Below are positions 28,457-38,039 of a DNA stretch of 64,000 nt, in pieces. The position numbers were made by a program, and so were the translations under genes. The stretch covers positions 1 to 64,000 of the forward strand of contig CAWJNN010000087.1 in assembly GCA_963844115.1 (NCBI GenBank), in the 5' to 3' direction. The notes below the pieces were generated by a model. It was not told the DNA's origin. It made no database searches and worked only from the letters and a program-made list of their open reading frames with translations. Positions within the stretch are counted from its first letter, which is position 1. Each line of letters begins with the position of its first letter. This DNA is from CS4-C045 sp963844115 (lineage in GTDB: Bacteria; Planctomycetota; Planctomycetia; Pirellulales; UBA7805).

Positions 28457-29257
28457 ATGTTCAGAAAGATGTTTCTAGTTGGTGGTGGGATGGTGTTACT
28501 GTCGCTGTTTTTCTTCGGTCGCGATGCGGCGAGTTACGTTGGAACGAGCGTCGGTATTCTAAAGGATTCGGTCAAAGACAGTGTTCCCGTTGAATTCGAA
28601 ATTGATCGCGCCCGCAAGATGGTGAAGAGCCTGGTGCCCGACATCCGCAAGTCGATGCACGTAATTGCCCAGGAAGAAGTTGAGGTCGAACGGTTGGAGC
28701 GACAGATTGCTAAGAGCGAGGGCAGCCTGGCTCGCCAGAAAAAGGACATCGATCGTTTACGCCAGGATCTCGCGTCCCCGAGTAAAGCTTACAACTACAA
28801 CGGCCGAGTTCACACTATCCGACAGGTAAAGCACGAATTGGCGAATCGCTTCGAGCGGTACAAGACCAACGACGCTACGTCTGCCAGTCTGCGTGAAATC
28901 CGCCACGCCCGCACGCGGAGTCTCGAGGCCGCACGGCAAAAGCTGGAAAACATGTTGGCGGCTAAACGACAACTGGAAGTTGACGTCGAGAATTTGGAAG
29001 CGCGTCTGAAGATGGTTGAGGTTGTGCAGACCGCCAGCGAACTAAACGTCGACGATAGCCGGCTGGGTCGCTGTAAGGATCTGATTACGCAGCTGCGTAC
29101 GCGACTTGAGGTCGCAGAGCGTATTGTTCATGCGGAAGGTCAGTACCAGGGTGAAATCAACCTGGACGAACCCGACACGGACAACATCGTCGACCAGGTT
29201 GCCGAGTATTTTGAGGATGTACCTGCGGACGACGAATTTGCCGTGGTCGGCCAGTAG
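28457..29257 (+). CDS. membrane-anchored coiled-coil protein of the signalling island
   Basis: A 266-residue protein. Start at 28457: GGAGGG at 28443-28448 is well spaced. An N-terminal hydrophobic helix (~3-20, MFLVGGGMVLLSLFFFG) is followed by an almost continuous charged helix region with strong coiled coils (~75-110 and ~150-190: RLERQIAKSEGSLARQKKDI). The tail is acidic. I recognise the style as one frequent in planctomycetes but no named family. It precedes an FHA gene and a Ser/Thr kinase in the same direction (192 bp gap), and could be a scaffold or kinase substrate. Confidence 0.75.
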   Translation: MFRKMFLVGGGMVLLSLFFFGRDAASYVGTSVGILKDSVKDSVPVEFEIDRARKMVKSLVPDIRKSMHVIAQEEVEVERLERQIAKSEGSLARQKKDIDRLRQDLASPSKAYNYNGRVHTIRQVKHELANRFERYKTNDATSASLREIRHARTRSLEAARQKLENMLAAKRQLEVDVENLEARLKMVEVVQTASELNVDDSRLGRCKDLITQLRTRLEVAERIVHAEGQYQGEINLDEPDTDNIVDQVAEYFEDVPADDEFAVVGQ

Positions 29258-29449
29258 GTTGTTATCGGGTAGCACGGTGCGCGGCAGGGGCGATCGGTTC
29301 TTGCCGCAGCCGGCGCCCTTTTCCTGATGAAATGTTCGCGTAGGGACTTGTCGCGTAACGCTTTGTGGCCGTCAGGCCGACGCACCTAGGGCAAGACAGT
29401 TTGCAATCCTGCAGTGGTTTAGAAGGATATAGAGGAAGAGGGTTCAATT

Positions 29450-30112
29450 ATGGTTGCCAGCAGTTCAAACTGGGCAACGCAAACTGCCTTTCACGCTGTA
29501 TCGCCAGGTTGCCGGATGAAGCGCCCGTCTAGTTCCAGCATGTTGTTGTGGGTCGATGCCGTGGGAGGATTTCTGGTTTGTGGCGGAGACCGAATCGTCG
29601 TGGGGCAAGCGGTCCCCGCCGCCGGAGTCGATGTCCCTATCCAAGCCGACTTATCGCGTCGGCACCTGACAATTCATCGTGATGGCGGAGGCTATGTCGC
29701 CGCTTCGGCGGCGCGTACTCGCATCGATAACAAAGAAGTTGAGGGTGCGGATAATCTTCGTGATGGTTCGATCATCGAAATGAACGATCGCGTGCGCCTG
29801 GAGTTTCGCTGTCCCCATCCACTCAGCGCAACGGCTCGATTGAATCTTGTCAGTCACCATCGAACGCAGCCCGCGGTCGATGGAATAATTTTGATGGCCG
29901 ATACCCTGATACTCGGACCGTCGTCCAATTGCCACATCACTTCCCGTCACTTCGGAAGCGATGTTGTATTGTTTCGTCGCGGCCAGCAATGGTTCTGCCG
30001 CACGGACGGCGACTTTAAGGTGAATGGTGACGTGTTTCGTTCCGAGGCTCCGATTGGACCAGGAGCAACGGTAACGGGCGGGGATTTTTCTTTTACACTA
30101 GAGAATGCATAG
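29450..30112 (+). CDS. FHA-domain protein
   Basis: A 220-residue protein with a forkhead-associated fold in residues ~45-125: the phosphopeptide-contact strand has LSRRHLTIHRDGGGYVAAS (Ser-Arg...His pattern) followed by TRIDNKEVEGADNLRDGSII. Residues ~130-220 look like a second, less conserved FHA-like unit (LILGPSSNCHITSRHFGSDV). No membrane segment. FHA domains read phospho-threonine, and the Ser/Thr kinase gene begins 60 bp downstream, so it is a likely reader of that kinase's targets. Confidence 0.8.
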   Translation: MVASSSNWATQTAFHAVSPGCRMKRPSSSSMLLWVDAVGGFLVCGGDRIVVGQAVPAAGVDVPIQADLSRRHLTIHRDGGGYVAASAARTRIDNKEVEGADNLRDGSIIEMNDRVRLEFRCPHPLSATARLNLVSHHRTQPAVDGIILMADTLILGPSSNCHITSRHFGSDVVLFRRGQQWFCRTDGDFKVNGDVFRSEAPIGPGATVTGGDFSFTLENA

Positions 30113-30172
30113 AATAGATGGGTGTCCTGGCTCCCGTTCATGGACAACGGTCAGATTTGTAGGTCAACTATC

Positions 30173-32242
30173 ATGAACCTTCGTGCCGCTCAAGCCGATC
30201 ATGTGCCCGATTCTGTCGTGCCGGCCGATGGTCCCACAGCAGATCCCGGAATGAAGTTCATGTATCCCAGCGGTTCGCGGCCGTTGGATGGCTATACGAT
30301 CAAACGCGGCATCGGACGCGGCGGATTCGGCGAAGTCTATTTCGCCGTTAGCGACGGTGGCAAGGAAGTCGCTCTCAAACTCATTCGCCGCAACTTTGAC
30401 GTCGAGCTACGCGGTGTTGCTCAGTGCTTGAACCTGAAGCACCCCAATCTGCTTGGCTTGCACGATGTCCGCTCAGACGAAAGAGACGACCGCTGGGTCG
30501 TGATGGAACACGTGGCCGGGGACTGCCTGGAAGAAGTCATCGAGGTCTATCCCAAGGGCATGCCGGTTGAGGAAGTGACGGCCTGGATCCACGGAATTGC
30601 AAGCGGCGTTGCCTATCTGCACGAGTGTGGAATCGTACATCGCGATCTAAAGCCCGGCAATATTTTCTCAGATAACGGCCTGGTCAAGATCGGCGACTAC
30701 GGATTGTCGAAGTTCATCTCCTGTAGTCGTCGCAGCGGGCAAACGGAAAGTGTAGGAACGGTTCACTACATGGCTCCGGAAATCGGAAACGGACGTTACG
30801 GCAAAGAGATCGATATCTATGCGCTAGGCATCATGTTGTATGAAATGTTGACAGGGCAGGTACCGTTTAATGGGGAAAGCGTCGGCGAAGTCCTGATGAA
30901 GCATTTAACCGCCGAACCAGATTTGGCGCCCCTGTCCGAACCCTATCGGAGTATTGTTCGGCGCGCCTTGGCGAAGGATCCGCGCGTTCGCTATGGGTCC
31001 GCCGCCGAACTGTTGGCCGATTTACCGCTGCCAACGGGCGTGAATTCGCGTGCCCATCATCAGCCCCGTGTTACCGCCGTGAATCGATCGCAGGCGATTG
31101 ACCCGGCCGAAGAGCAGCGGATGGGTACCGCGACGGCTCAAGAGCCGTTGCTGGCGACAGCTGTTGTTGGCAGCCACGATATTGTTGGCCGCCGCGATGA
31201 AGAGCCTGTGTTTCGATGGTTAAAGCAGTCGCTTGCGACGTTGGGAAGAACCTGGAGCAATCAGTTCAATACGGCAGTCAAGATCGCCTCGATATGTTTT
31301 GCCATCTGGCTAATCCTACGGACGGCCGACGTGCTTTTCCCTTCCCTGATATTCTTAGCAATGATCTACCTGGTTTACCGCGGTTGCTGGTCCCTGGGAC
31401 GCTGGCTTTCGCCTTCCTCGAAACCGCTTCTTGGGCGGCCACCAACGGGAATCGTTAGCGAGACCCAGACCAACATGGCCGCGTACGCTTACGATGCTCA
31501 GCCCGACCAGGCACCACCACCACGTCGTCGCCGCCGTTGGCACCGAGCGACCGTTCCAGGTCTGCCTGCCAAATCGACGCAAGAAAAAATAACTGAGCTT
31601 AGTGGATCCATGTTGATCGGTGCGGTGGTGTGTCTCGTGATGAGCCTCGTCATGCTGTTATTGCGCGGCGTTGACGCTTTGCCCGAACAGTACGCCTGGC
31701 TCGCGATTACGAGTATCGCCGGAACGTGGGGTATCTTGATTCCCAGCAAATTCTGGGAAGGTCGCGGTGGTGAGCCCGCGTTACGCCGATTCTGTATGCT
31801 CGTCGCCGGTCTGATTGTCGGTGCGGCCGCTTGCGGCGTGCAGCACAACCTCTGGGTTGGCCTGCCGCACGAGTTCTCCGGACAGCAAGCGTTCGCGGTT
31901 GCCAGCGGCGCGGCGACGTCCGCGGCCAGCGAATTATCCCCCGAACAGTTATTCGCTCCGGCGTCGCTGATGACCTACTTGTCGTTTTTCGGATTTCTTT
32001 ACTTGTTGGTTCGCTGGTGGCGACTGGCGGATCCTCTGCGTTCAACGCGTTTGAGTCTGTGGTCGACGGCCGTTGCAGTAACCTGGGCCGGTGCCCTCTA
32101 TCTGTTCTGGCCGTTCCCCGCGAACTGGGCTCCCTTCCCGCAACCATGGGGATTCATGTTTGCCGCAACAGTCGCCGTCGCCGTGCAAATCGCAAGTCCA
32201 TGGTCGGATCGTAGCCGGCAGACGTCGACGCAAACTGCATGA
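30173..32242 (+). CDS. PknB-type Ser/Thr protein kinase with C-terminal membrane domain
   Basis: A 689-residue kinase. The catalytic domain is at ~35-300: glycine loop GRGGFGEVYF, ATP-binding Lys in KEVALKLI, catalytic loop HRDLKPGN, metal motif GDYGLSKF (Tyr in place of the common Phe of DFG) and GTVHYMAPE. A ~90-residue linker and then seven or so TM helices (~365-680) follow. There is no extracellular PASTA domain. I start it at ATG 30173; the GTG at 30122 gives an unrelated leader. Its stop overlaps the next gene by 4 bp (ATGA), so the two are translationally coupled. Confidence 0.9.
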   Translation: MNLRAAQADHVPDSVVPADGPTADPGMKFMYPSGSRPLDGYTIKRGIGRGGFGEVYFAVSDGGKEVALKLIRRNFDVELRGVAQCLNLKHPNLLGLHDVRSDERDDRWVVMEHVAGDCLEEVIEVYPKGMPVEEVTAWIHGIASGVAYLHECGIVHRDLKPGNIFSDNGLVKIGDYGLSKFISCSRRSGQTESVGTVHYMAPEIGNGRYGKEIDIYALGIMLYEMLTGQVPFNGESVGEVLMKHLTAEPDLAPLSEPYRSIVRRALAKDPRVRYGSAAELLADLPLPTGVNSRAHHQPRVTAVNRSQAIDPAEEQRMGTATAQEPLLATAVVGSHDIVGRRDEEPVFRWLKQSLATLGRTWSNQFNTAVKIASICFAIWLILRTADVLFPSLIFLAMIYLVYRGCWSLGRWLSPSSKPLLGRPPTGIVSETQTNMAAYAYDAQPDQAPPPRRRRRWHRATVPGLPAKSTQEKITELSGSMLIGAVVCLVMSLVMLLLRGVDALPEQYAWLAITSIAGTWGILIPSKFWEGRGGEPALRRFCMLVAGLIVGAAACGVQHNLWVGLPHEFSGQQAFAVASGAATSAASELSPEQLFAPASLMTYLSFFGFLYLLVRWWRLADPLRSTRLSLWSTAVAVTWAGALYLFWPFPANWAPFPQPWGFMFAATVAVAVQIASPWSDRSRQTSTQTA

Positions 32243-33156
32243 GGATGTCCATGGATGCTCCGACCCCGACCGTCAGCATACTGCTGCTGTTGGTATTGCT
32301 GGTTCTGGCCGGCGGGCTGTTTCTCCTGATCAAGGCGACCAACGTCGGCTTTTTGGCTTGGTTTATGTTCTTCGCCGTTGCAGCCCTCGGACTCTTTGCG
32401 ATCTTCGGTTTGCGGTTGAGACAAGTTGCAGTTCAGGGCGACCCATCCGAACGTTTTTCGCGGAAGACCTCGCTACGAGACATGCCCGAACCCCTCTTCT
32501 TGCGGAAAGGAAGTGAACTCGATGCGGTTCGCCTAACCACGGTCGATGAATACCCGGTCATCGATGCGGTTGAGGCGAGCAACGACGGATCGGCTTCCAC
32601 GCCGGGCTGGGTCAACGCTGCGCCGCGATTAGACGATGACGGAAATCTGGAATTGGTTATCCACTCCGGTCAGCACGCTCGCATCTTGGAGTGCGAGGTC
32701 GCTTTGACCAAGGAGCTGCGAGATGCGGCGAGCGATTATATCGATCGCTATGTGGAACATGGAAAAGGGCGCGATGTTCGTGGTCGAATCCGGGCGGATG
32801 AATTGCGTAAGTTAGTGGTGACGGATGAATTTGTCGAAGTGCGCAAGCATTCTTTTGGCGAAGTAAATTACGATATTGGAGACATGCAAGACAAGATGAT
32901 CCAGGTGCATCAACGTCTGCGATTTGGGCCTAAAGCGCACGATACCCTGTGGAAGTGGGCACGTGAGTCGGTGGTTGAACAACGATTGTGGACTGCGGGT
33001 TTTGTGGTCAGCTCGGTCTTACTGCTACTCGCGACGTTACTGGGGTGTTTGAGCATCGATCGGGCGACGGAAGGGAAATACAGACGGCGTTTGGGGCTGG
33101 GAGCTACCGCCGTCGGTGGTTTGCTGGGTGGGGGAGCGTGGTTTTTTATGGCATGA
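32239..33156 (+). CDS. membrane protein coupled to the Ser/Thr kinase, unknown function
   Basis: A 305-residue protein with two N-terminal TM helices (~13-33 and ~37-58), a ~190-residue soluble region with little similarity I can name (LEVALTKELRDAASDY-like helical stretch, then a beta segment EFVEVRKHSFGEVNYDIGDM), and two C-terminal hydrophobic segments (~252-270 and ~290-304). The ATGA overlap with the kinase gene argues for a shared complex or regulation. Confidence 0.75.
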   Translation: MRMSMDAPTPTVSILLLLVLLVLAGGLFLLIKATNVGFLAWFMFFAVAALGLFAIFGLRLRQVAVQGDPSERFSRKTSLRDMPEPLFLRKGSELDAVRLTTVDEYPVIDAVEASNDGSASTPGWVNAAPRLDDDGNLELVIHSGQHARILECEVALTKELRDAASDYIDRYVEHGKGRDVRGRIRADELRKLVVTDEFVEVRKHSFGEVNYDIGDMQDKMIQVHQRLRFGPKAHDTLWKWARESVVEQRLWTAGFVVSSVLLLLATLLGCLSIDRATEGKYRRRLGLGATAVGGLLGGGAWFFMA

Positions 33157-33217
33157 TTCCAGCGCTCGCCGCTGGCCCAACTAGATGTTCCCCCCCAAAC
33201 TTCCTAGGAATGGAGAT

Positions 33218-33865
33218 ATGTCGAACGCGTGCGAATCCGACACCCTGCTGGTTCAACGCATCCGACAGGGGGATTCTGATGCCTGGAACGAGCTGATTGT
33301 GCGCTTCGAAGGTCGTCTGCTCGCATTTGTCGAGACTCGGATCGGCCGACGCGCGCCCAGTGAAGATGTCGTCCAGGAGACGTTCGTCGGGTTCTTGACC
33401 AGTCTGCCCAACTATGACGTATCGCGTTCCTTGGAGAGCTATCTTTTCTCGATTGCGGCGCACAAGCTGACAGATCATCTGCGACGTGAGGGCCGCCGCC
33501 CGGCGCTAACTCTTTCGCACACGCATAGCGAAGGGGATTGGGAATTGGATGACCGGCGCCGAAAAGTCAGCAGCCTGGTGCGCAGCGGTGAACGTCGATC
33601 GCTAGAGGCCAAGGCTCTGATTGAGTCGCTACGGTCCCAGATCGATCGTTGGCAGGAAAAAAACGAGTGGACCAAGCTGAAATGTATTGAAATACTGTTA
33701 GTCCGCGGCCAACCCAACAAGCAGGTCGCGGCCCGGCTGGGGCTGAGCGAACAGCAGGTGGCGAATTTCAAATTTGATTTTCTTACCAGATTGCGCAGGA
33801 CGCTGCGAAGTCTGGGACTGAGCCAGGATGTGTTTCCGGAACTGTACTCGAACGAATCCTCATGA
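33218..33865 (+). CDS. ECF-type RNA polymerase sigma factor
   Basis: A 215-residue sigma factor. Region 2 is LLVQRIRQGDSDAWNELIVR to VVQETFVGFLTSLPNYD and FLFSIAAHKLTDHLRR-like DNA-melting helix; region 4 is the helix-turn-helix near residues 165-200 (GQPNKQVAARLGLSEQQVAN). The linker between regions 2 and 4 is longer than in typical ECFs, with a basic stretch. Start chosen at 33218, where TAGGAATGGAG lies just upstream. The 3' end overlaps the next gene by 4 bp, the usual layout for sigma/anti-sigma pairs. Confidence 0.88.
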   Translation: MSNACESDTLLVQRIRQGDSDAWNELIVRFEGRLLAFVETRIGRRAPSEDVVQETFVGFLTSLPNYDVSRSLESYLFSIAAHKLTDHLRREGRRPALTLSHTHSEGDWELDDRRRKVSSLVRSGERRSLEAKALIESLRSQIDRWQEKNEWTKLKCIEILLVRGQPNKQVAARLGLSEQQVANFKFDFLTRLRRTLRSLGLSQDVFPELYSNESS

Positions 33866-34269
33866 CGCACTCTTACTCGACACGCCAGCTTGAAGCTTAC
33901 TTGGACGAGGCCCTGTCCGTTCCCGAAATGGCAGATATCGAGGCGGGCCTTCGAAAAAATCACGAATTGGTTGACCAACTGGCCCAAATCAATTCGCGAC
34001 GCGATACGGGGATCCATTCGCTGGGGGAAGTGTGGCGACGCAATCGGCTCACATGCCCGTCACGAGAAGAGCTGGGAAATTACCTGTTGAAGGTTTTGCC
34101 GGACGAGCGGGCGGATTACATCACTTTTCATTTGTCGGAAGTTCAATGTCGTCAATGTTCGGCCAATCTGACGGACCTGCAGAATCTTCACGGCGAAGTG
34201 GACGAACATGTTGAGTCCCGGCGCCGTAAATATTTCCAGTCTAGCGCAGGTTATCTAAAACGCGATTGA
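33862..34269 (+). CDS. putative anti-sigma or sigma-associated protein
   Basis: A 135-residue soluble protein. Residues 1-45 are a helical zf-HC2-like opening without the Cys/His ligands (QLEAYLDEALSVPEMADIEA). A second part has TCPSREELGNYLLKVLPDER, HLSEVQCRQC: a His with two Cys as HxxxxxCRQC plus an earlier Cys, which could make a zinc-binding anti-sigma domain. No TM helix. The ATGA overlap with the sigma gene supports the role; the family match is weak. Confidence 0.65.
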   Translation: MTHSYSTRQLEAYLDEALSVPEMADIEAGLRKNHELVDQLAQINSRRDTGIHSLGEVWRRNRLTCPSREELGNYLLKVLPDERADYITFHLSEVQCRQCSANLTDLQNLHGEVDEHVESRRRKYFQSSAGYLKRD

Positions 34270-34349
34270 ATTGGAGCTGCTCGTATTCCCGCCTTGAGGC
34301 GGCCCGCCGTCACCTGGAATCCGCCGCAAGGGGCAACGACGAACGCCCC

Positions 34350-34385
34350 AGACTTCCGAAGTTTGTTAACAAACTTCGGAAGTCT
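34350..34385. repeat. perfect 36-bp palindrome, copy 1
   Basis: The left arm AGACTTCCGAAGTTTGTT is followed without a spacer by its exact reverse complement. A near-identical copy lies at 62618-62653. There is no T-run on either side, so it is not a standard intrinsic terminator, though the stem is long. It sits 81 bp after the putative anti-sigma gene and 168 bp before transketolase. The rest of this 284-bp gap holds no gene. Confidence 0.9.
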
Positions 34386-34553
34386 AGCTGTAGGCTACCT
34401 GCGAACGCGGATCATTGACGTCTTCACCCACGGCTCGGTAAACTCGTAAGATTCTCAAAGTGTCACCGGACCCGGATCTCCGTGATGATTTCCACCGGCC
34501 GGACTAATCCGCCCATTGCACGTGGATCGTACATTATCGTTCGAGATTAGCGT

Positions 34554-36629
34554 ATGTCATCAACCGTGGACGAAAGCACCGATCAACTATCGCAACTCGC
34601 GATCAATACCATCCGTACGCTATCGATGGATGGGGTTCAGGCCGCGAACAGCGGTCATCCAGGAACGCCGATGGCGTTGGCCCCGGTAACTTATACGTTG
34701 TGGAATGAATTTTTGAACTACGACCCAGTCGCTCCGCACTGGTCCGGTCGAGACCGATTCATTCTCAGCTGCGGGCATGCGTCGATGTTGTTGTATTCGA
34801 TATTGCACCTGGTTGGTGTGCAGGAGGTCGACGATCATTCGCAACCGCTCGGCCGGAAGGCGATCTCCCTGGACAACATTCGCCAGTTCCGCCAATTGGA
34901 TAGTCCTTGTGCGGGCCACCCTGAGTTCGGTGAGGCGTGCGGTATTGAAACGACAACCGGTCCCTTGGGCCAAGGGATTGGCAATAGCGTAGGGATGGCA
35001 ATCGCTGCCAAATGGTCTGCGGCGCACTTCAATCGCCCTGACTACGAACTGTTCGGTTTCAACGTTTACGCGTTGTGTAGCGACGGTGACATGATGGAGG
35101 GTGTTGGTTGCGAAGCGGCATCTCTTGCCGGTCATTTGAAGTTGTCAAATCTGTGCTGGATTTACGACGACAATCGCATCACGATCGAGGGCGCCACGGA
35201 CCTGGCATTCAGCGAGGACGTGGCAACCCGATTTGAGGGTTTGGGATGGCGAGTCGAGCTGGTCGACGATGCCAACGACTTGTCCGCCATACGGGGCGCG
35301 TTGCAGGCCTTCCAAAAGAATGACGAGTGCCCGACGTTGATCATCGTCCGTAGCGTGATCGCTTACGGTTCGCCGAATAAAGCGAATACGCACGGCGCGC
35401 ATGGAGCGCCTTTGGGCGAGAGCGAAGTTCGTTTGACGAAGGAGGCTTATGGTTGGCCGGTGGATGAATCTTTTCATGTGCCGAATGAAGTCATAACACA
35501 CTTCGCCGACGGGATCGGCGCTCGCGGAGCGACAAGCCGTGAGGCATGGGATGTCCGTTTCGCCGAATACAAGAAACAGTTTTCAGATCTGGCGGATCAG
35601 TGGAACCTGATCCAGCGACGAGAGCTTCCAGCAGATTGGGAAAGCGCACTGCCTGTGTTTGAACCCGACGAAAAAGGCGCGGCGACACGCGTTATTTCCG
35701 GCAAGGTATTGAATGCTCTGGCCAGCAAGATTCCCTGGCTGATGGGTGGATCGGCCGATCTGGCGCCGTCGACCATGACCCTAATCGACGGCGAAGGCGA
35801 CTTTGAAGCCGGGAACTACGCGGCCCGCAATCTGCACTTTGGCGTTCGCGAGCACGGAATGGCCGCGGTCTGCAACGGAATGGCACTAGCTGGACTTCGA
35901 CCCTACGGCGCCACGTTCTTTGTGTTCACGGATTATATGCGGGGGTCGATGCGGTTGAGCGCCATCATGCGGCAACCCGTATTGTATGTGCTGACGCACG
36001 ATTCCATTGGCTTAGGCGAGGATGGCCCGACACACCAACCGGTTGAACATCTGGCCGCGATGCGAGCCATGCCGGGCATGCTAGTCCTGCGACCGGGCGA
36101 CGCGAACGAGGTTGCCGAGGCCTATCGAGCTATATTGCCCAGGAACCGCGAACCCGCCGCGCTGGTCCTGACACGCCAGGGGCTGCCAACGCTGGACCGA
36201 ACGAAATACGCACCGGCGTCCGGTCTTCGCCGAGGTGGCTACGTCCTGGCTGATAGCGACGGCCCGCCGGACGTGATTCTGATCGGGACTGGCAGTGAAT
36301 TGGCGATTGCCCTTGAGGCGTACGAACGATTAACTGCCAACGGTATCCATGCCAGACTGGTGAGCCTTCCGTGCTGGGAGATCTTCGAACAGCAGGATGA
36401 GGCCTACCGGTACGAAGTGCTGCCGGCAAGCGTGACGGCACGTGTCGCGGTAGAAGCTGGCGTCCAACAGGGGTGGGACAAATACCTCGGTCCACACGGC
36501 CGGTTCGTCGGCATGGACAGTTTCGGCGCATCGGGCCCCTATAACGAATTATACGAGCACTTCGGAATCACCGCCGACGCCGTGGTCGCAGCTGCTGAAA
36601 CTGCCATTCGCCGGTCGCAAGGCACCTAG
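34554..36629 (+). CDS. tkt: transketolase
   Basis: A 691-residue ThDP enzyme of the pentose phosphate / Calvin-type pathway, moving two-carbon units between sugar phosphates. Visible motifs: NSGHPGTPMALAPV near residue 31, GPLGQGIGNSVGMAIA (~140), the ThDP GDG-type site (CSDGDMMEGVGCEAASLAGH), FVFTDYMRGSMRLSAIM and the DSIGLGEDGPTHQPVEHL region of the middle domain. Length is standard. Single gene by spacing; a palindrome lies upstream and the degenerate sulfatase-fold gene follows after 79 bp. Confidence 0.97.
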   Translation: MSSTVDESTDQLSQLAINTIRTLSMDGVQAANSGHPGTPMALAPVTYTLWNEFLNYDPVAPHWSGRDRFILSCGHASMLLYSILHLVGVQEVDDHSQPLGRKAISLDNIRQFRQLDSPCAGHPEFGEACGIETTTGPLGQGIGNSVGMAIAAKWSAAHFNRPDYELFGFNVYALCSDGDMMEGVGCEAASLAGHLKLSNLCWIYDDNRITIEGATDLAFSEDVATRFEGLGWRVELVDDANDLSAIRGALQAFQKNDECPTLIIVRSVIAYGSPNKANTHGAHGAPLGESEVRLTKEAYGWPVDESFHVPNEVITHFADGIGARGATSREAWDVRFAEYKKQFSDLADQWNLIQRRELPADWESALPVFEPDEKGAATRVISGKVLNALASKIPWLMGGSADLAPSTMTLIDGEGDFEAGNYAARNLHFGVREHGMAAVCNGMALAGLRPYGATFFVFTDYMRGSMRLSAIMRQPVLYVLTHDSIGLGEDGPTHQPVEHLAAMRAMPGMLVLRPGDANEVAEAYRAILPRNREPAALVLTRQGLPTLDRTKYAPASGLRRGGYVLADSDGPPDVILIGTGSELAIALEAYERLTANGIHARLVSLPCWEIFEQQDEAYRYEVLPASVTARVAVEAGVQQGWDKYLGPHGRFVGMDSFGASGPYNELYEHFGITADAVVAAAETAIRRSQGT

Positions 36630-36708
36630 CAGGCCGGTTTAGTATGCGCGAGGTTGCTATTTCTCGTTTTGATTCGTTGACGGCACTTCGTTGTACGCAA
36701 GGTCAGCG

Positions 36709-37896
36709 ATGAGGCACGCGATTTGTATCGTTGTCGATCGTCTTTCTGCCGGATTTCTAGGCGCTTATGGCAATACGTGGATCGATACGTCCAACTTTGA
36801 TCAGCTCGCCAGCGAGGCGAACGTCTTTGATCAAATGATCGTGGACAGTCCTCGATTGAGTAGCCTGTACGATGCGTATTGGACGGGCAGCCACGCGGTT
36901 CGTCCGTGCAGCAGCGGGTCGCTACCCGATATATTGAAGGCGGCAAATGTGGCGAGCGTCTTGTTGACCGACGATGCGGCGGTTGCCGAACAGGACTTGT
37001 CCGCACGGTTTGATGACCGTTCCCTTGTCGAATTGCCCATCGCTCGCCAGGTTGCCGAGGACGTAGAAAAGACTCACTTCGCGGATTTCTTCGCCGCCGC
37101 CGCCAGTCAGCTTGGCGAACTCAGCAAGCCGACGATGATCTGGCTGCACACGTGCGGCCTTGCGAAGACCTGGGACGCCCCGGTAACGAGTCGCACGAGG
37201 TACGCGGCCGAGGAAGACCCTGATGCGTACGACTCAGCTGAAGTGCCTTGCCTGCGATTAGAGGCCGAGTATGACCCCGACGAATTGCTACGTTACGTGC
37301 ATGCGTATGCAGGGCAGGTTACATCGTGGGACGAATGTCTGGGCGGATTTCTGCAGGCCATCGAGGACCAGGGGCTGGCAGAGGACACGTTGCTGATCGT
37401 CATGGGGGCTCGTGGCTTTCCCCTGGGCGAGCACCGGCATGTGGGCGGATATCGCGTTGAGGGCCAGGGCGAGCCGCTGTATGGGGAACTGGTTCACGTT
37501 CCCTGTGTAATGCGAATCAAGGGAGATTCGGCTGCGAGGCGTTCTCTGGCTTTCGTCCAGCCACCGGACGTGTTTTCTGTCCTCGTCAATTGGTTTAACG
37601 ACTCAGGATCGGCCGGCGGCCTTCACCTACCCCAAGAGGTGGCTGTGGCACGATCCAGACCTGGCGAGCTTCGTAATCGAGCTGCTATTGTCGGAGAAGG
37701 TGAAGAGTGGGCAATTCGCACATCGAACTGGTTTCTGCGAAGCACCCTGGCTGAGAGTCCGGAGTTGTACGTGAAAGCAGATGACCGATGGGAGGTAAAC
37801 GACGTAGCCGATCGCTGCCCTGATGTGGTCAACAAGCTCTGTTCGGCCTATAAAGCTACCTGTGAGGGCGATTCGAGCAGCCCATTGGATTTCTAG
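36709..37896 (+). CDS. sulfatase/phosphatase-fold protein lacking catalytic residues
   Basis: A 395-residue protein with the alkaline phosphatase/sulfatase fold layout: N-terminal strand CIVVDRLSAGFLGAYGN, and later LLIVMGARGFPLGEHRHVGG. The site of the formylglycine motif (CxPSR) reads DSPRLSSLYDAYWTG with no Cys, the second metal Asp of the VDxLRAD motif is Gly, and the DHG metal motif is GARG. No signal peptide. So it is probably a cytoplasmic pseudoenzyme. ATG at 36709 is preceded by AAGGT; the earlier frame from 36691 is less likely. It follows transketolase in the same direction. Confidence 0.75.
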   Translation: MRHAICIVVDRLSAGFLGAYGNTWIDTSNFDQLASEANVFDQMIVDSPRLSSLYDAYWTGSHAVRPCSSGSLPDILKAANVASVLLTDDAAVAEQDLSARFDDRSLVELPIARQVAEDVEKTHFADFFAAAASQLGELSKPTMIWLHTCGLAKTWDAPVTSRTRYAAEEDPDAYDSAEVPCLRLEAEYDPDELLRYVHAYAGQVTSWDECLGGFLQAIEDQGLAEDTLLIVMGARGFPLGEHRHVGGYRVEGQGEPLYGELVHVPCVMRIKGDSAARRSLAFVQPPDVFSVLVNWFNDSGSAGGLHLPQEVAVARSRPGELRNRAAIVGEGEEWAIRTSNWFLRSTLAESPELYVKADDRWEVNDVADRCPDVVNKLCSAYKATCEGDSSSPLDF

Positions 37897-38039
37897 CTGC
37901 CCGCAGATGGGGCGTTTCAAATGGGGGTGTTGTGGTTGACGCCACCGCGGCTGGGAAAATAATAAGGATGAGGCACCGCGGTGAAAAATGAAGGTTTCCG
38001 CGGTGATTTCAGGCCGGCAACCGACAGGAGACTACATTG

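Noticed and set aside
34350..34385. Palindrome as an intrinsic terminator
   Set aside because: Stem is long but neither side has a T-run, and the second copy also lacks one.
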